A stretch of 64,000 bases of DNA from Armatimonadota bacterium (GCA_020161505.1 JAIUNY010000011.1:1-64000), one strand, 5' to 3'. Shown: positions 24,863-35,509, counted from the first letter of the stretch. The notes: generated by a model not told the origin, from the sequence alone. Numbers and translations: made by a program.

Positions 24863-25492
24863 ATGATTCGAGCGGTGGTTTTCGATCTGGGGGGTGTGCT
24901 TGTGCGCATCCACCACACCTGGGAAGCCGCCGCTCGTGCTGTTGGCGTTTCGGGCAGGGAGATGCTTGGGCGTCTCGCCGACTATGCTCCGCTCAGCGAC
25001 TACCAAGGGGGCATCCTCTCGGAGGGGAACTATCTCGCAACTCTCGCGAAGGATCTCAAGTGCTCCGTTCAGGAGGCTGGTCAGGTTCATGCCGCGATCC
25101 TTGGTTCCGACTACCCCGGGGCGGAAGATCTCGTGAACGAACTCAAGGCATTGGGCTTGCCGACTCTCTGCCTCAGTAACACCAACGAGCTTCACTACCA
25201 GGAGTTCTTTGGAGGCCGCTTCCCGGTCTGCAATGCCTTGGATCACTTGATCGCCAGCCACCGCATTGAGGCGAACAAGCCGGCTCCGGAAGCGTTTCAG
25301 GCTATCCAAGACTTGCTCCCGCGCAGCGAGGGCGAAGTGATTTTCTTCGACGATCACCCAGGAAACGTCGCGGGCGCTCTTGAGTTTGGCTGGCTGGCGA
25401 AGCAAATCGACCCCGGCGACGAAACCGGGGCCGATCCTGTGGCCCAGATGCGCGAAGAACTCGCGCGTCTCGGCGTGCTGCAGCAGCTCTAG
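24863..25492 (+). CDS. HAD-superfamily hydrolase, YihX/epoxide-hydrolase-N-like
   Basis: The 209-residue protein has HAD motif I as VVFDLGGVLV, motif II in LCLSNTNELH, motif III Lys in HRIEANKPAPEAFQ and motif IV VIFFDDHPGNVAGAL. The lack of the second motif I aspartate (DLGGV) is normal for the subgroup that includes YihX sugar phosphatases. It probably dephosphorylates a small sugar phosphate, which would fit the isomerase gene just upstream. It overlaps the convergent ammonium transporter gene by 4 bases. Confidence 0.82.
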   Translation: MIRAVVFDLGGVLVRIHHTWEAAARAVGVSGREMLGRLADYAPLSDYQGGILSEGNYLATLAKDLKCSVQEAGQVHAAILGSDYPGAEDLVNELKALGLPTLCLSNTNELHYQEFFGGRFPVCNALDHLIASHRIEANKPAPEAFQAIQDLLPRSEGEVIFFDDHPGNVAGALEFGWLAKQIDPGDETGADPVAQMREELARLGVLQQL

Positions 25493-26798
25493 TTCTTCAC
25501 CAAGACCGCGGCAGGCTGGATGACGTAGCCTTCTTCGCCGTGGTAGTGCAGATCCAGGCCCGCTTCTTCCACCTCGTCCTCGCTGCGGAGCCCGATGGTT
25601 TTGTGGACGGCAAAGCCGATCAACCACGACCCGATAAAGGCGAACGCCCCAACCGCGACGACCGAAATCACTTGATTCCCGATCAGAGCCAAGCGGCCGG
25701 CCTCCAAATTGACGAGGGGGTTCACGGCGGGGCTGGCGAACACGCCGGTGAGGATCGCGCCGAGGAGGCCGCCCAGGCCATGGATCCCCACGACGTCAAG
25801 CGCATCATCGTAACCGAGCTTGTGCTTCAACTCAATCCCCAGACAGCAGACCGCCCCGCCGAAGAGCCCCATCAAGAGGGAGCTCCCAACCGAGACCAAT
25901 CCGGCAGCGGGGGTGATGACCACCAGGCCGGCGACCAGTCCGCTCGCGCATCCGACCGCACTGACTCGCTTGCTGCGCAGCGACTCGATGGCCATCCAGC
26001 TGATCATGGCAGCGGCTGCCGCGACGTGGGTCGTGAGGAAGGCATTCAGAGCGATCCCGTCCATCATCAGGGCGGATCCGGCATTGAATCCGAACCACCC
26101 AAACCAAAGCATCCCCGCTCCCAGCAGGGTCAGCGTGAGGTTGTTGGGGGCTGGGGACTTTTCCTTGCGGTGTCCAATCAGGAGAACAAGGGCGATCGCG
26201 CTGACCCCACTGGCCAGATGCACAACCGTTCCTCCGGCGAAGTCAAGCGCTCCCAGCTTGAAGAGCCAGCCGTCGGCATTCCACACCCAGCAGGCAAGCG
26301 GAGCATAGATCAAGATCGACCAGAGGAGGGTGAAGAGGACGTATCCGCTGAACTTGATCCGCTCTGCAACCGCCCCGAGATCAGCGCCGGGGTGATGATG
26401 GCGAACTTCATCTGGAAGAGCATGAAGAGCGCCGCGGGAATCGTCTGAGTGCCGTAGGGGGTCGTCAAGCTCACCCCGTTCGCAAGGAAGTATTGGAACC
26501 CTCCAATGAACCCGCTCGGGGCTTTGTCGAAGGCAAGGGTGAAACCAATCAGCACCCACGAGAGACTGACCAGTCCCATCGTGACGAAGCTCAGCATCAT
26601 CGTGTTGAGCACATTCTTCTTGCGGACTAAGCCACCATAGAAGATCGCCAGGGCAGGAGTCATCAAAAGGACAAGGGCCGTCGCGACAATCATCCAGGCA
26701 GAATCGCCTTTGTCAATGGCGGAGGAAGATTCGGCGGCAAAAGCAGGCAGGGAACACCCGAGAAGGCCGAAAAGCAGGAGAGATCGAAGATTTCGCAT
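25489..26798 (-). pseudogene. amtB: Ammonium transporter (Amt family) with a one-base frameshift
   Basis: The N-terminal part (26798 to about 26375) has a signal-like start, SAWMIVATALVLLMTPALAIFYGG, VRKKNVLN and MKFAIITPALISG. The remainder reads in another frame: AVAERIKFSGYVLFTLLWSI, DFAGGTVVHLASG, GWFGFNAGSAL, THVAAAAA, DVVGIHGLGG. Together they make a complete Amt channel of 11 helices with the twin-His region. The frames join if the four-G run at 26374-26377 (CCCC on the plus strand) had five. Family role: ammonium uptake, usually regulated by PII, which is not found here. This is either an inactivated gene or an assembly indel. Confidence 0.85.
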
Positions 26799-26831
26799 CG
26801 CAGTTCTCGCAATAAAGGGACAGATAACCTC

Positions 26832-26870
26832 GTGGCAGGCAATGCCACAGGCTTCTCGTCCGCGAGAAGC
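26832..26870 (-). other. Two adjacent hairpins in the amt leader
   Basis: GCTTCTCG/CGAGAAGC (8 bp, loop TCCG, 26851-26870) and GTGGCA/TGCCAC (6 bp, 5-base loop, 26832-26848) lie 35-70 bases before the amt start. No known riboswitch was matched; the glnA glutamine motif is absent. Confidence 0.5.
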
Positions 26871-27199
26871 GGCTCGACGCGTCGGCGACGTCTTCTGGAT
26901 CGTGCGCGACCGACCGTTGATTTGTCAAGTTTATGATCAGAAAATGCCTTGGAGCGCGCTTGAGTGAGAGGGAAACCGCCGGAGGTTAAGGAGGAGATCG
27001 TCGGCACTGACGATCCTCCTGGCATCATCGCCGAGCATGAGGCAGCTGGTACTGTCGATCCGGAGCGGTACCACGTTGATCGAACGGTGCAAGTGCATGG
27101 ACGTTCGACTCGAACGAGAACTCCGGTTGGAACATCGATGTCCACGCGGCCCCAAGCATCGGAGCCAGGTGGAATCCTAGCCGCAGAGCCGCCTGAAAG
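26871..27199. other. Intergenic region, no gene recognised
   Basis: About 330 bases between the amt leader and the Mpv17-like gene, both on the minus strand. TTGACA around 26932-26937 on the minus strand could be a -35 box for amt, but no good -10 follows. Short readings on both strands have coding-unlike composition. No RNA gene was found. Confidence 0.4.
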
Positions 27200-27892
27200 T
27201 CAAGATTTGGCCCGGTTTTCCACCATGAACACGAACAAAATGCTCCACGCGGCTTGGCAACCCGCGCTCACCACGAACTGCAATCGCTCCGGCAAGGTGT
27301 AGATCATCGCTACCACCGGACCCCAGAAGAACCAACACATCACGACCCCTGGGGCGACGTTCTTCATGTATCGCTTCGGCGAGTAGCCGTCGAGCAAAGC
27401 GTCAAAGTTCCACTCGGCTTTGCGCCAGGCGAACATCGCGGTCGCAAACGGAATCGAGAGGAACGGCGTGAACACGAACATATCGAACGCGACTTTCTGG
27501 ATGAGAATCCAAGCGTTCGTAGTGGGGCCAAAAGCTGCATCGAGGAACTTGTAGAGCCCCCACACCAGCCCGCCCGTGAGGCCGTACACCAACCCAGCGA
27601 AGCTCCACCGACCCCACCACTCCTTGTTGATGGTCGGGATGCGTCCGACAAGAGTCTTGGCGATCTCGGGGAGAAACCCTCCGGTGACAAAGCCCGATCC
27701 GAGGATGAAAATCCATCCCGCTTGATCCTTGAAGTTGCTGAACCCCACCAGCCCGCCCCGGATCGGCTCGAAGATGAAGTAGCCCACGACCACCGTGAGC
27801 ACGATGAGCTGAATGAGGAGCATGGGCGGCCAACTTGCCTTGACTGCTTCCCAACCTTGCCGGAAAACAGATTTCTCCTTCGCCTCATCCAT
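27200..27892 (-). CDS. Mpv17/PMP22-like integral membrane protein (tentative)
   Basis: The 230-residue protein (MDEAKEKSVFRQGWEAVK) has four or more hydrophobic helices. The pattern WWGRWSFAGLVYG, WGLYKFLDAAFG, KVAFDMFVFTPFLSIPF, DGYSPKRYMKNVAPGV and WFFWGPVVAMIYTLP, ending WSILFVF, follows the order of the Mpv17/PMP22 family (R-x-x-G, WYxxLD, KxxxDQxxxxP, Y-x-P-x-x-x-x-N-x-x-x-WP, P-x-x-x-R). That family is best known from mitochondria and peroxisomes, where it forms channels. In a bacterium it would sit in the inner membrane. An alternative start is 15 codons upstream. No ligand is suggested. Confidence 0.55.
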   Translation of the reverse strand: MDEAKEKSVFRQGWEAVKASWPPMLLIQLIVLTVVVGYFIFEPIRGGLVGFSNFKDQAGWIFILGSGFVTGGFLPEIAKTLVGRIPTINKEWWGRWSFAGLVYGLTGGLVWGLYKFLDAAFGPTTNAWILIQKVAFDMFVFTPFLSIPFATAMFAWRKAEWNFDALLDGYSPKRYMKNVAPGVVMCWFFWGPVVAMIYTLPERLQFVVSAGCQAAWSILFVFMVENRAKS

Positions 27893-27979
27893 GCCGTAAC
27901 GGACGTTACCGCGCCGCATCGCGCTGGTTCGGGACACGGCTGGACTTCTGGCGGGTGCGTTCTAGGTAGGATTCATTTC

Positions 27980-30397
27980 ATGCTCAAACAAGCACTCGTC
28001 GTGATCGGTTTTGCGGGCGCTCTCGCCGCCCAGGCGCAGCTCCCATTGGATGCAGCCATCGAGACGGGAACGGGTTACAACCGAGCCATTCCCACGCCGG
28101 ACGTTTCGATTTTTGTGCGGCTGGGAACCAGGCATCTGCGGAGTCATGAAGCCGACGACTACTTCCGCGCCGTCGATGCCGCCAGCGATCGCGTCGTCGT
28201 GAAGCGGTACGGGCAGAGCTACGGCGGGCGGAACCTTTCCTACGCCGTTGTCTCCTCGCCTGAGAACCTCAAGAATCTCGAGTCGATCCTGAACCGCAAT
28301 CGGCGACTCACGTACGACGCGCCCCAGGTCACGAAGGCAGAGATGGACAAGATGCCCGTGGTGCTCTGGGCGGGATTTGGCATCCACGGGAATGAAGCGA
28401 GCGTCGTCGAGGCGGCGTGTTTGAGCCTCTATCACTTGGCCGCCGGAACAGATGCGAAGATCAAGAAACTTCTCGATGAAGCGGTCATTGTGATCCTGCC
28501 GAACATGAATCCCGATGGGCGTGATCGCTTTGTTTTTGGCGTCAACAACGCCCGTGGCGCGACGTTCAACGCAGATGGCCAAGACTGGGAGCGCAGTTCG
28601 TCATGGCCCGGCGGTCGGGTGAGCCACTACTGGTTCGATCTCAACCGCGACTGGATGCCCCTCACTCACCCCGAAAGTTTTGGTCGCCAAGAGCTGTTGC
28701 TCGAGTTTCGCCCTCAGGTCGTGCTGGATTACCACGAAATGGGGAATCGAGGGTTCTTCTTCCAGCCAGGCGTGGCGACGCGCAACAATCCGCTCCAGAC
28801 GGCGGAGAACCGTGATCTCACCCAGCGATTTGCCAACAACACCGCGCGGGCTTTGGAAAGCGTCGGAACCCACTACTTCAGCGGAGAGCGATTCGACGAC
28901 TTCTACATCGGCAAGGGCTCGACCTACGCCGATATGATCGGCGCGGTCGGGATTCTCTACGAACAAGAAGCCACGAGCGCACTTGTCAGCTCGGGCAGCG
29001 GACTCACGTTTGCTGAGAGTATCCGGAATCAGGTAGCGACGTTCATTTCGGCGGCTCAGTCGGCTCAGGCGATGCGCCTTGATCTGCTGGAGTATCAGCG
29101 GAACTTCTGCGCGTCGGCCCTGAAACCGGGGGGAACCGTGACCGGCTACCAAGTGGCGGACGACGACGCCGGTCGGAATCTGATCCAGCTCGTGATGGCT
29201 CATGGGATTTGGGTGCGGCGTCAGCCCGAGGGCTATGTGATTACGGTGGCTCAGCCGCTCGGGACGCTGGTTCGCGCGATGTTTGACCCCATCACCAAGT
29301 TCACGGACGACGAGTTCTACGACATCTCCGCTTGGTCTTTGCAGTACGCAATGGGAGCCAAAGTCACGCCGATCTCGACGACTACGGAGGGGAAGGTGGT
29401 ATCCGAGGCTCTGCACGAAGAGGGCGCGTTTGCTCCGGCGGAAAAGCCAGTCGGGCACGTGGCCAAATCGGGGCGGATGGGATTCCATGCTCTCGTTGCC
29501 GATCTGATGCGGCGAGGTCGATCCGTGCGATTCGCGGAGAAGGCGATCGGGCATGCCCAGCCGGGCGATGTGTTTGTCCCGATCCAGGCAGGAGATGAAG
29601 CCTTGATGAAGGAGCTCGCCATGGCGCATCGTGTGGAGGTTGTGGGGGTTCCGGGGCAGACCGGGGAAGTCGTGAGCTGGGCGGGAGGGGCCCTGACCAC
29701 GATCTCGCCACGCAGAATCGCTCTCCTCGTCGGCACGGGAGTAGATGCGAACAACGCGGGCGAGATTTGGCATCACTTTGACCAGAAAATGGGTCACAAC
29801 GTGGTTCTGCTTCCGGCTTCCGCGACTCGAGTGGCAGATTTGGCCGACTACAACGTGATCTTGTTTGCGGGCGGCTCGCTCCCTGCCGCGTGGTCTGCGG
29901 CTCTGGCGACGTGGGTGCAGGGCGGAGGCACCTTCATCGCGAGTAGCTCCGGCGCCACGTGGGCGGCAAGCACCGATCTTTGGAAGCTCGACACGGTGCG
30001 CTACACCTCCGACGTTCGCGGGTTGGCTTACGGCGATATTGGTGAAGAACGAGGGCGACACGATCTGCCGGGATCGATTTTCCGGGTGGAGTTCGATCCC
30101 ACTCATCCCCTCACGTTTGGGGGAACTCAGCCTTATTCGTTCCGCGAGTCGGGAGTGTTCTTGGCGACTCCGCCTGAGCCAGGGTCTGTGGTGGCGCGCT
30201 ATGCGTCGGAGCCGCTCGTTGCCGGGTACGTCTCGGAGAAGGTTCTGCCCCTTGCAGGTGGCCGTCCCGCGATTCTCGCCAAGCCGAGCGGGGCCGGACG
30301 GATCGTCCTCTTCGCCGACAACCCGTTCTTCCGAGGCTTCTTCACCGCCCAGTCACGCACGTATCTCAACGCTGTGTTCTTCAGCGGGGCGTTCTAA
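27980..30397 (+). CDS. Secreted M14-family zinc carboxypeptidase
   Basis: The 805-residue protein starts MLKQALVVIGFAGALAAQAQ, a signal peptide. The peptidase domain shows the zinc motif GIHGNEAS (HxxE), NPDGRDRFV, the third ligand VLDYHEMGN and the catalytic glutamate region ILYEQEATSA. About 400 further residues form a C-terminal region with a class I glutamine-amidotransferase-like fold feel (VILFAGGSLPAAWSAALATW, GGTFIASSS, GAGRIVLFADNP). It should cleave C-terminal residues from peptides outside the cytoplasm. A long upstream in-frame reading over the Mpv17-like gene is rejected because the signal peptide marks the start. Confidence 0.87.
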   Translation: MLKQALVVIGFAGALAAQAQLPLDAAIETGTGYNRAIPTPDVSIFVRLGTRHLRSHEADDYFRAVDAASDRVVVKRYGQSYGGRNLSYAVVSSPENLKNLESILNRNRRLTYDAPQVTKAEMDKMPVVLWAGFGIHGNEASVVEAACLSLYHLAAGTDAKIKKLLDEAVIVILPNMNPDGRDRFVFGVNNARGATFNADGQDWERSSSWPGGRVSHYWFDLNRDWMPLTHPESFGRQELLLEFRPQVVLDYHEMGNRGFFFQPGVATRNNPLQTAENRDLTQRFANNTARALESVGTHYFSGERFDDFYIGKGSTYADMIGAVGILYEQEATSALVSSGSGLTFAESIRNQVATFISAAQSAQAMRLDLLEYQRNFCASALKPGGTVTGYQVADDDAGRNLIQLVMAHGIWVRRQPEGYVITVAQPLGTLVRAMFDPITKFTDDEFYDISAWSLQYAMGAKVTPISTTTEGKVVSEALHEEGAFAPAEKPVGHVAKSGRMGFHALVADLMRRGRSVRFAEKAIGHAQPGDVFVPIQAGDEALMKELAMAHRVEVVGVPGQTGEVVSWAGGALTTISPRRIALLVGTGVDANNAGEIWHHFDQKMGHNVVLLPASATRVADLADYNVILFAGGSLPAAWSAALATWVQGGGTFIASSSGATWAASTDLWKLDTVRYTSDVRGLAYGDIGEERGRHDLPGSIFRVEFDPTHPLTFGGTQPYSFRESGVFLATPPEPGSVVARYASEPLVAGYVSEKVLPLAGGRPAILAKPSGAGRIVLFADNPFFRGFFTAQSRTYLNAVFFSGAF

Positions 30398-30413
30398 GGA
30401 GGAGAGCCTTTTG

Positions 30414-30452
30414 AAAAAAACTTCCCCTAGCCGCGAGCGACTGGGGGAAGTT
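30414..30452 (-). terminator. Terminator of the groES-groEL operon
   Basis: On the minus strand AACTTCCCC (30452-30444) pairs with GGGGAAGTT (30427-30419) over a 16-base loop and continues into a run of Ts (30420-30414). It is 25 bases past the groEL stop. Confidence 0.85.
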
Positions 30453-30477
30453 GTGAATCGAATCACCAACCTCGATC

Positions 30478-32401
<1,924 letters not shown>

Positions 32402-32452
32402 AGTGTTTCTCTCACCATGAGGAGAAGACGAATTTTCTCCTCAAGAGTATGA

Positions 32453-32479
32453 TTAGCAGTGTACCAGTGAGACTGCTAA
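32453..32479. promoter_or_regulatory. CIRCE-like HrcA operator, copy 1
   Basis: TTAGCAGTG-N9-GACTGCTAA has the exact arm length and 9-base spacer of CIRCE (TTAGCACTC-N9-GAGTGCTAA), but with G at position 7 of the left arm and the matching C in the right arm. It covers the spacer and -10 of the groES promoter, where a repressor would block polymerase. Confidence 0.8.
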
Positions 32480-32486
32480 GGCTCAA
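32458..32486 (-). promoter_or_regulatory. groES-groEL promoter
   Basis: On the minus strand TTGAGC (32486-32481), a 17-base spacer and TACACT (32463-32458, with a TGG extension) form a good vegetative promoter. It lies 57 bases ahead of the groES ATG and is overlapped by the CIRCE-like element. Confidence 0.75.
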
Positions 32487-32487
32487 G

Positions 32488-32514
32488 TTGGCAGTCTCAG
32501 GTTAGGACTGCTGG
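32488..32514. promoter_or_regulatory. CIRCE-like HrcA operator, copy 2
   Basis: TTGGCAGTC-N9-GACTGCTGG has the same 9-N9-9 geometry and the same GCAGTC/GACTGC core as copy 1. It begins 9 bases further from the gene, just upstream of the -35 box. The outer bases are less symmetric. Centre-to-centre distance is 35 bases. Confidence 0.6.
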
Positions 32515-32582
32515 ACCCCTCGAGACTCCGTACTCGGATGGTGAGAAGGATTCATCGCTTCCTAAAAGGGCCCGGCACAAAC

Positions 32583-32614
32583 AGAAAAAGTGGGCGGTGC
32601 GTGGCACAGCCCAC
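32583..32614 (-). terminator. Intrinsic terminator of dnaN
   Basis: On the minus strand AAGTGGGC pairs with GCCCACTT over a 14-base loop and runs into TTTTTCTG. It lies 24 bases after the dnaN stop. Confidence 0.85.
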
Positions 32615-32637
32615 TTCTTTCCCTAGAGCTTCGAAGC

Positions 32638-33738
32638 CTAGCCAATCGCCATCGGCATGACGACGCAGAACGTCTCATCCGTGCTCTCCGTGGGGCGGAG
32701 GACGGCGGGGCGGGAGCTTTCGGTCATTTCGGCGCGGATGCCTTCGCCATCCAGAGCCTGGAGGGCGTCCATCACGTACTTGCCGTTGAACGCGATTTCC
32801 ACATCGCCGTTCTTGCTGATGATCGTCACTTCTTCCTTCGCTTCGCCCTTATCCTCGCTGCGAGCAGAGATCACGACCTTGTCTCCATCGCCGCGGAACC
32901 GGATGCGATTGGCGTTGTCGCGGGCCAGGATCATTGCGCGCTTCACATTGTCATAAAGCTCGCCGCGATCCATCGTCCAGGTGCGGGTGTATTCGCTCGG
33001 AACCACGCGCTCCCAGTTCGGATACTGACCGCTTAGAAGCTGGCTGACCACCTTCGCCTCGCCGATATCGACGATGAGGCGAGCCTCATCAAAGCCCAGC
33101 GACACCACATCATCATCGCCCAGATTCAGGTTCTTGATGATGCGGAGCGCCTTTTCCGGGACAATCGCGGTGATCGAGGTTCCGATGCCTTCTTGATTGA
33201 TCTTGTGAACCGCCATGCGGTGGGTGTCGGTGGCCACCAGGGTCAGCACGGAGCCATCGTAGCTGCACATCACGCCATTGAGCACGGGGCGGCTGGAGTC
33301 ATCGCTGACCGCGTAACTCACGGCGCTGATCGCCCGATTCAACTGGTTCGATTTCAGGTTGAGCGAACCAGAGACTTCCATCGCCGGGATCGGCGGGAAC
33401 TCGTCGGCGGGGAAGGCCACCAGCTTCCACTCCGACATCCCGAGTCGGAGATACACCTGCGTGCCTTCCAGGCTGATCGCGACCTCGCCCTCTGGCAGTT
33501 GGTTCACGATGTCGCTGAGGAGCTTTTGCTGAACGCAGACCGAGCCCGTGTCGCTCACATTAGCCGCGCAGACGGCTTGAGCCCACATTTCGCCATCGCA
33601 TCCCAGCAGAGTCAGGCCACCCTCCTTGGCCTCCAGTCGGATCGAGGAGAGGACAGGCAGCGCGGTACGCACGCTGGAAGCCGCTGCGGCAATCCCGAGG
33701 GCGGTACTGAGGTCTTTTCGTGTTACGGTCGCTTTCAT
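32638..33738 (-). CDS. dnaN: DNA polymerase III sliding clamp (beta subunit)
   Basis: The 366-residue protein follows the three-domain clamp: MKATVTRKDLSTALGIAAA with SVRTALPVLSSIRLEA, FPADEFPPIPAM, NGVMCSYDGSVLTLVATDTHRMA, SGQYPNWERVVPSE, NANRIRFRGDGDKVVISARS and the C-terminal end CVVMPMAIG. The M-P-x-x-x motif at the end is typical, with MPM near the tail. The ring tethers polymerase to DNA. In many bacteria dnaN follows dnaA; here its neighbours are groES and a sigma-factor pair, so the origin region is not indicated. Confidence 0.96.
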   Translation of the reverse strand: MKATVTRKDLSTALGIAAAASSVRTALPVLSSIRLEAKEGGLTLLGCDGEMWAQAVCAANVSDTGSVCVQQKLLSDIVNQLPEGEVAISLEGTQVYLRLGMSEWKLVAFPADEFPPIPAMEVSGSLNLKSNQLNRAISAVSYAVSDDSSRPVLNGVMCSYDGSVLTLVATDTHRMAVHKINQEGIGTSITAIVPEKALRIIKNLNLGDDDVVSLGFDEARLIVDIGEAKVVSQLLSGQYPNWERVVPSEYTRTWTMDRGELYDNVKRAMILARDNANRIRFRGDGDKVVISARSEDKGEAKEEVTIISKNGDVEIAFNGKYVMDALQALDGEGIRAEMTESSRPAVLRPTESTDETFCVVMPMAIG

Positions 33739-33776
33739 GGAGTCAATTCCAATTCAATAGTGTGAGTCTAGCGGAC

Positions 33777-34079
33777 TCAGCCGAACATCGGCAACTGGTA
33801 CTGGGTGCCAGGTTGGGTCTCCGATTGTTCCGGCGAAAATGGGTTTTCGGGAAGGTCGCTCGCGGCGGTGTGCATCTTGAAGAGGATGCGCAGATGGTCG
33901 GCCTCGCTGAAGCCCGGGGCAGGCATCGTGTGCAGCAGATCAACCAAAGTGCGAGCCTGGCTCATATCCATCGCCAGAGAGGGGTCGGTTTGGGCGGCTT
34001 GCTCCAGCAGAGCGACCAAGTCTTCGGGCAGTTCATGCCCGGCGTAAAGATCCACGAGTTTATGATAAAGATCATTCAT
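33777..34079 (-). CDS. Small protein coupled to ECF sigma factor, possible anti-sigma
   Basis: The 100-residue acidic protein (MNDLYHKLVDLYAGHELPED) has two helical segments (LVALLEQAAQTDPSLAMDMS and ARTLVDLLHTM) and a Pro/Gln-rich end. It begins inside the sigma gene stop as ATGA, the arrangement typical of sigma/anti-sigma pairs. The N-terminal helices resemble the short anti-sigma domain that follows ECF sigma genes (LxxYLDGELP-type). It has no HxxxCxxC zinc motif and no membrane helix, so it would be a soluble regulator if it is one. The role is inferred mainly from context. Confidence 0.5.
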   Translation of the reverse strand: MNDLYHKLVDLYAGHELPEDLVALLEQAAQTDPSLAMDMSQARTLVDLLHTMPAPGFSEADHLRILFKMHTAASDLPENPFSPEQSETQPGTQYQLPMFG

Positions 34080-34621
34080 TTCAGCTTCTCCAACGAGCCG
34101 CCGAGTTTCTCGCGCAGCGCTCTGCGACCGCGGTAAAGCCGCGATTTCAGTGCTGGCACGCTTATGCCCAACGTATCGGCCGCTTCTTTGGCCGAAATAT
34201 CCTCAAGATCACACAGGATCAGGGGTTCGCGGTAATCCATCGGGAGATCATTCAGCGCTTGCTGAACCGTCACCCTCAGAGCTGCCCGTTCCTCTGTTCC
34301 ACTGTAATGAGCCTCGGTCGGAAGCTCAAGCAGTTTGTGCTGGCGCATCTTGTCGATGCACAGGTTGCGGGCGATGCGGAACAGCCACGTCTTGAAGGCT
34401 CCATCGGCTCTTAAATCGGCCGATCTTCGGAGAACCCGCAAGAACGTCTCGGCGGTTGCATCTTCCGCGTCTGTCCGATTCCCCAGCATCCGGTACGTGT
34501 ACCGAAAGATTTTCTCTCCGTACAGTTGGTACAACCCTCCCATCGCGGAGGAGTCGCCTTTTGCAAGGGCGGTCAGCCAGCGCTTTTCTGCTAATGAGTC
34601 ATCGCGAGGATTGCTCGACAT
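34076..34621 (-). CDS. ECF-type RNA polymerase sigma factor
   Basis: I start at MSSNPRDDSLAEKRW, 181 residues. Region 2 is clear (LYQLYGEKIFRYTYRMLGNR, DAEDATAETFLRVLRR, FKTWLFRIARNLCIDKMR). Region 4 is LNDLPMDYREPLILCDLEDI then SAKEAADTLGISVPALKSRLY. There is no region 1 or 3, so it is an extracytoplasmic-function sigma factor that redirects polymerase to a small regulon. The coupled downstream gene may encode its inhibitor. The long upstream extension is not coding-like. Confidence 0.93.
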   Translation of the reverse strand: MSSNPRDDSLAEKRWLTALAKGDSSAMGGLYQLYGEKIFRYTYRMLGNRTDAEDATAETFLRVLRRSADLRADGAFKTWLFRIARNLCIDKMRQHKLLELPTEAHYSGTEERAALRVTVQQALNDLPMDYREPLILCDLEDISAKEAADTLGISVPALKSRLYRGRRALREKLGGSLEKLK

Positions 34622-34728
34622 AAGAGACGGGGGACTCCACCAATTCGACGCAGAAAGTATAGCCGACTCCCGAACCTTTGCCGGGTGGAATCGGCAAGAG
34701 CCTGTGGAGAACTCGGTGCAGCGGCAGC

Positions 34729-35466
34729 TTACAGAACCGTCGGCAACGAGACCGCGGTGATCTTCGGCTGGTTGGCCGCCACAGGGTCGCCTTCGACACC
34801 CGAGATGATGATCAAATACACCCCGCCCGCAACGAAATTGAGGTTCGCCGTCGCAAAGGTGCCATCCGCGCCATCGCGCTTGGCAATCCACGTGGACGGA
34901 CCGCTATCGACAACCAAAGTGGACGTCGTGCCGCTTTGAATCCCGCCGGTTTGGAACTGCGGGATGTCTCCCGGATTCTGGAACCTGATCGCAGGGGTCG
35001 ATGTGCCGGTTCCGCGCTCCAGGGCGTGAACCACGATCAGACGAGCCTTGCTGCCCACCGGTCGCTCACGATCCACGGTGAAGGTGGTGAATCGGAATCG
35101 CTTCAGCTCTTCGCCCGCCGCAAAGTTCACCAATCCATGGGCCAGCACGACATTGTCTGAGTTCTGGTTGAAAACGATCGCCTGTCGAGCCAATTCGGCT
35201 CCTCCCGCGCTGTGAACCGAGACATCGTAACCATCCACATCCGGCCCTTCAAAATCGACTTCCACAAAGCCCGGGGTGTTCGCGCTGTAGGCCAATCCGG
35301 CTGCTTCCACTTCGTCGTTCAGCCGATAGGTGATGCTTCCCGCATCTGGGGAGGCGTTCACGAACATGAGTTCCGGCTTGATGATGCTTCCATTTCCCGA
35401 ACCTCCGCATCCGGAGAGAACGAGGGCGGAAACAGCCACGGCGATGATGGAGAGCTTGCGCAACAT
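34729..35466 (-). CDS. DUF4397-type lipoprotein
   Basis: The 245-residue protein has a lipoprotein signal (MLRKLSIIAVAVSALVLSGC, lipobox LSGC) followed by GGSGNGS. PELMFVNASPDAGSITYRLND and FEGPDVDGYDVSVHSAG match the start of DUF4397 (vRxxhaSPdap-type), a beta-sandwich found in secreted proteins. KARLIVVHALERGTG begins a second similar repeat. Anchored outside the cytoplasm; no enzymatic motif. It shares direction with the sigma operon but is separated from it by about 110 bases. Confidence 0.72.
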   Translation of the reverse strand: MLRKLSIIAVAVSALVLSGCGGSGNGSIIKPELMFVNASPDAGSITYRLNDEVEAAGLAYSANTPGFVEVDFEGPDVDGYDVSVHSAGGAELARQAIVFNQNSDNVVLAHGLVNFAAGEELKRFRFTTFTVDRERPVGSKARLIVVHALERGTGTSTPAIRFQNPGDIPQFQTGGIQSGTTSTLVVDSGPSTWIAKRDGADGTFATANLNFVAGGVYLIIISGVEGDPVAANQPKITAVSLPTVL

Positions 35467-35509
35467 CGTCTGCAAGGATACCAGATCAAGGGTTGGGAAC
35501 GGCCCGTCC

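Noticed and set aside
26799-26960. Glutamine (glnA) riboswitch ahead of the ammonium transporter
   Set aside because: The conserved GUUCAUC and GGACGGAAGUAGG-type blocks of that RNA are not present.
27254-27979. N-terminal extension of the M14 peptidase
   Set aside because: The extension lies over the Mpv17-like gene on the other strand, and a signal peptide begins at 27980.
34622-34891. 90-codon N-terminal extension of the ECF sigma factor
   Set aside because: It reads as Cys/Trp/Arg-rich noncoding sequence and overlaps the region downstream of the DUF4397 lipoprotein start. Region 2 of sigma begins correctly from the internal ATG.
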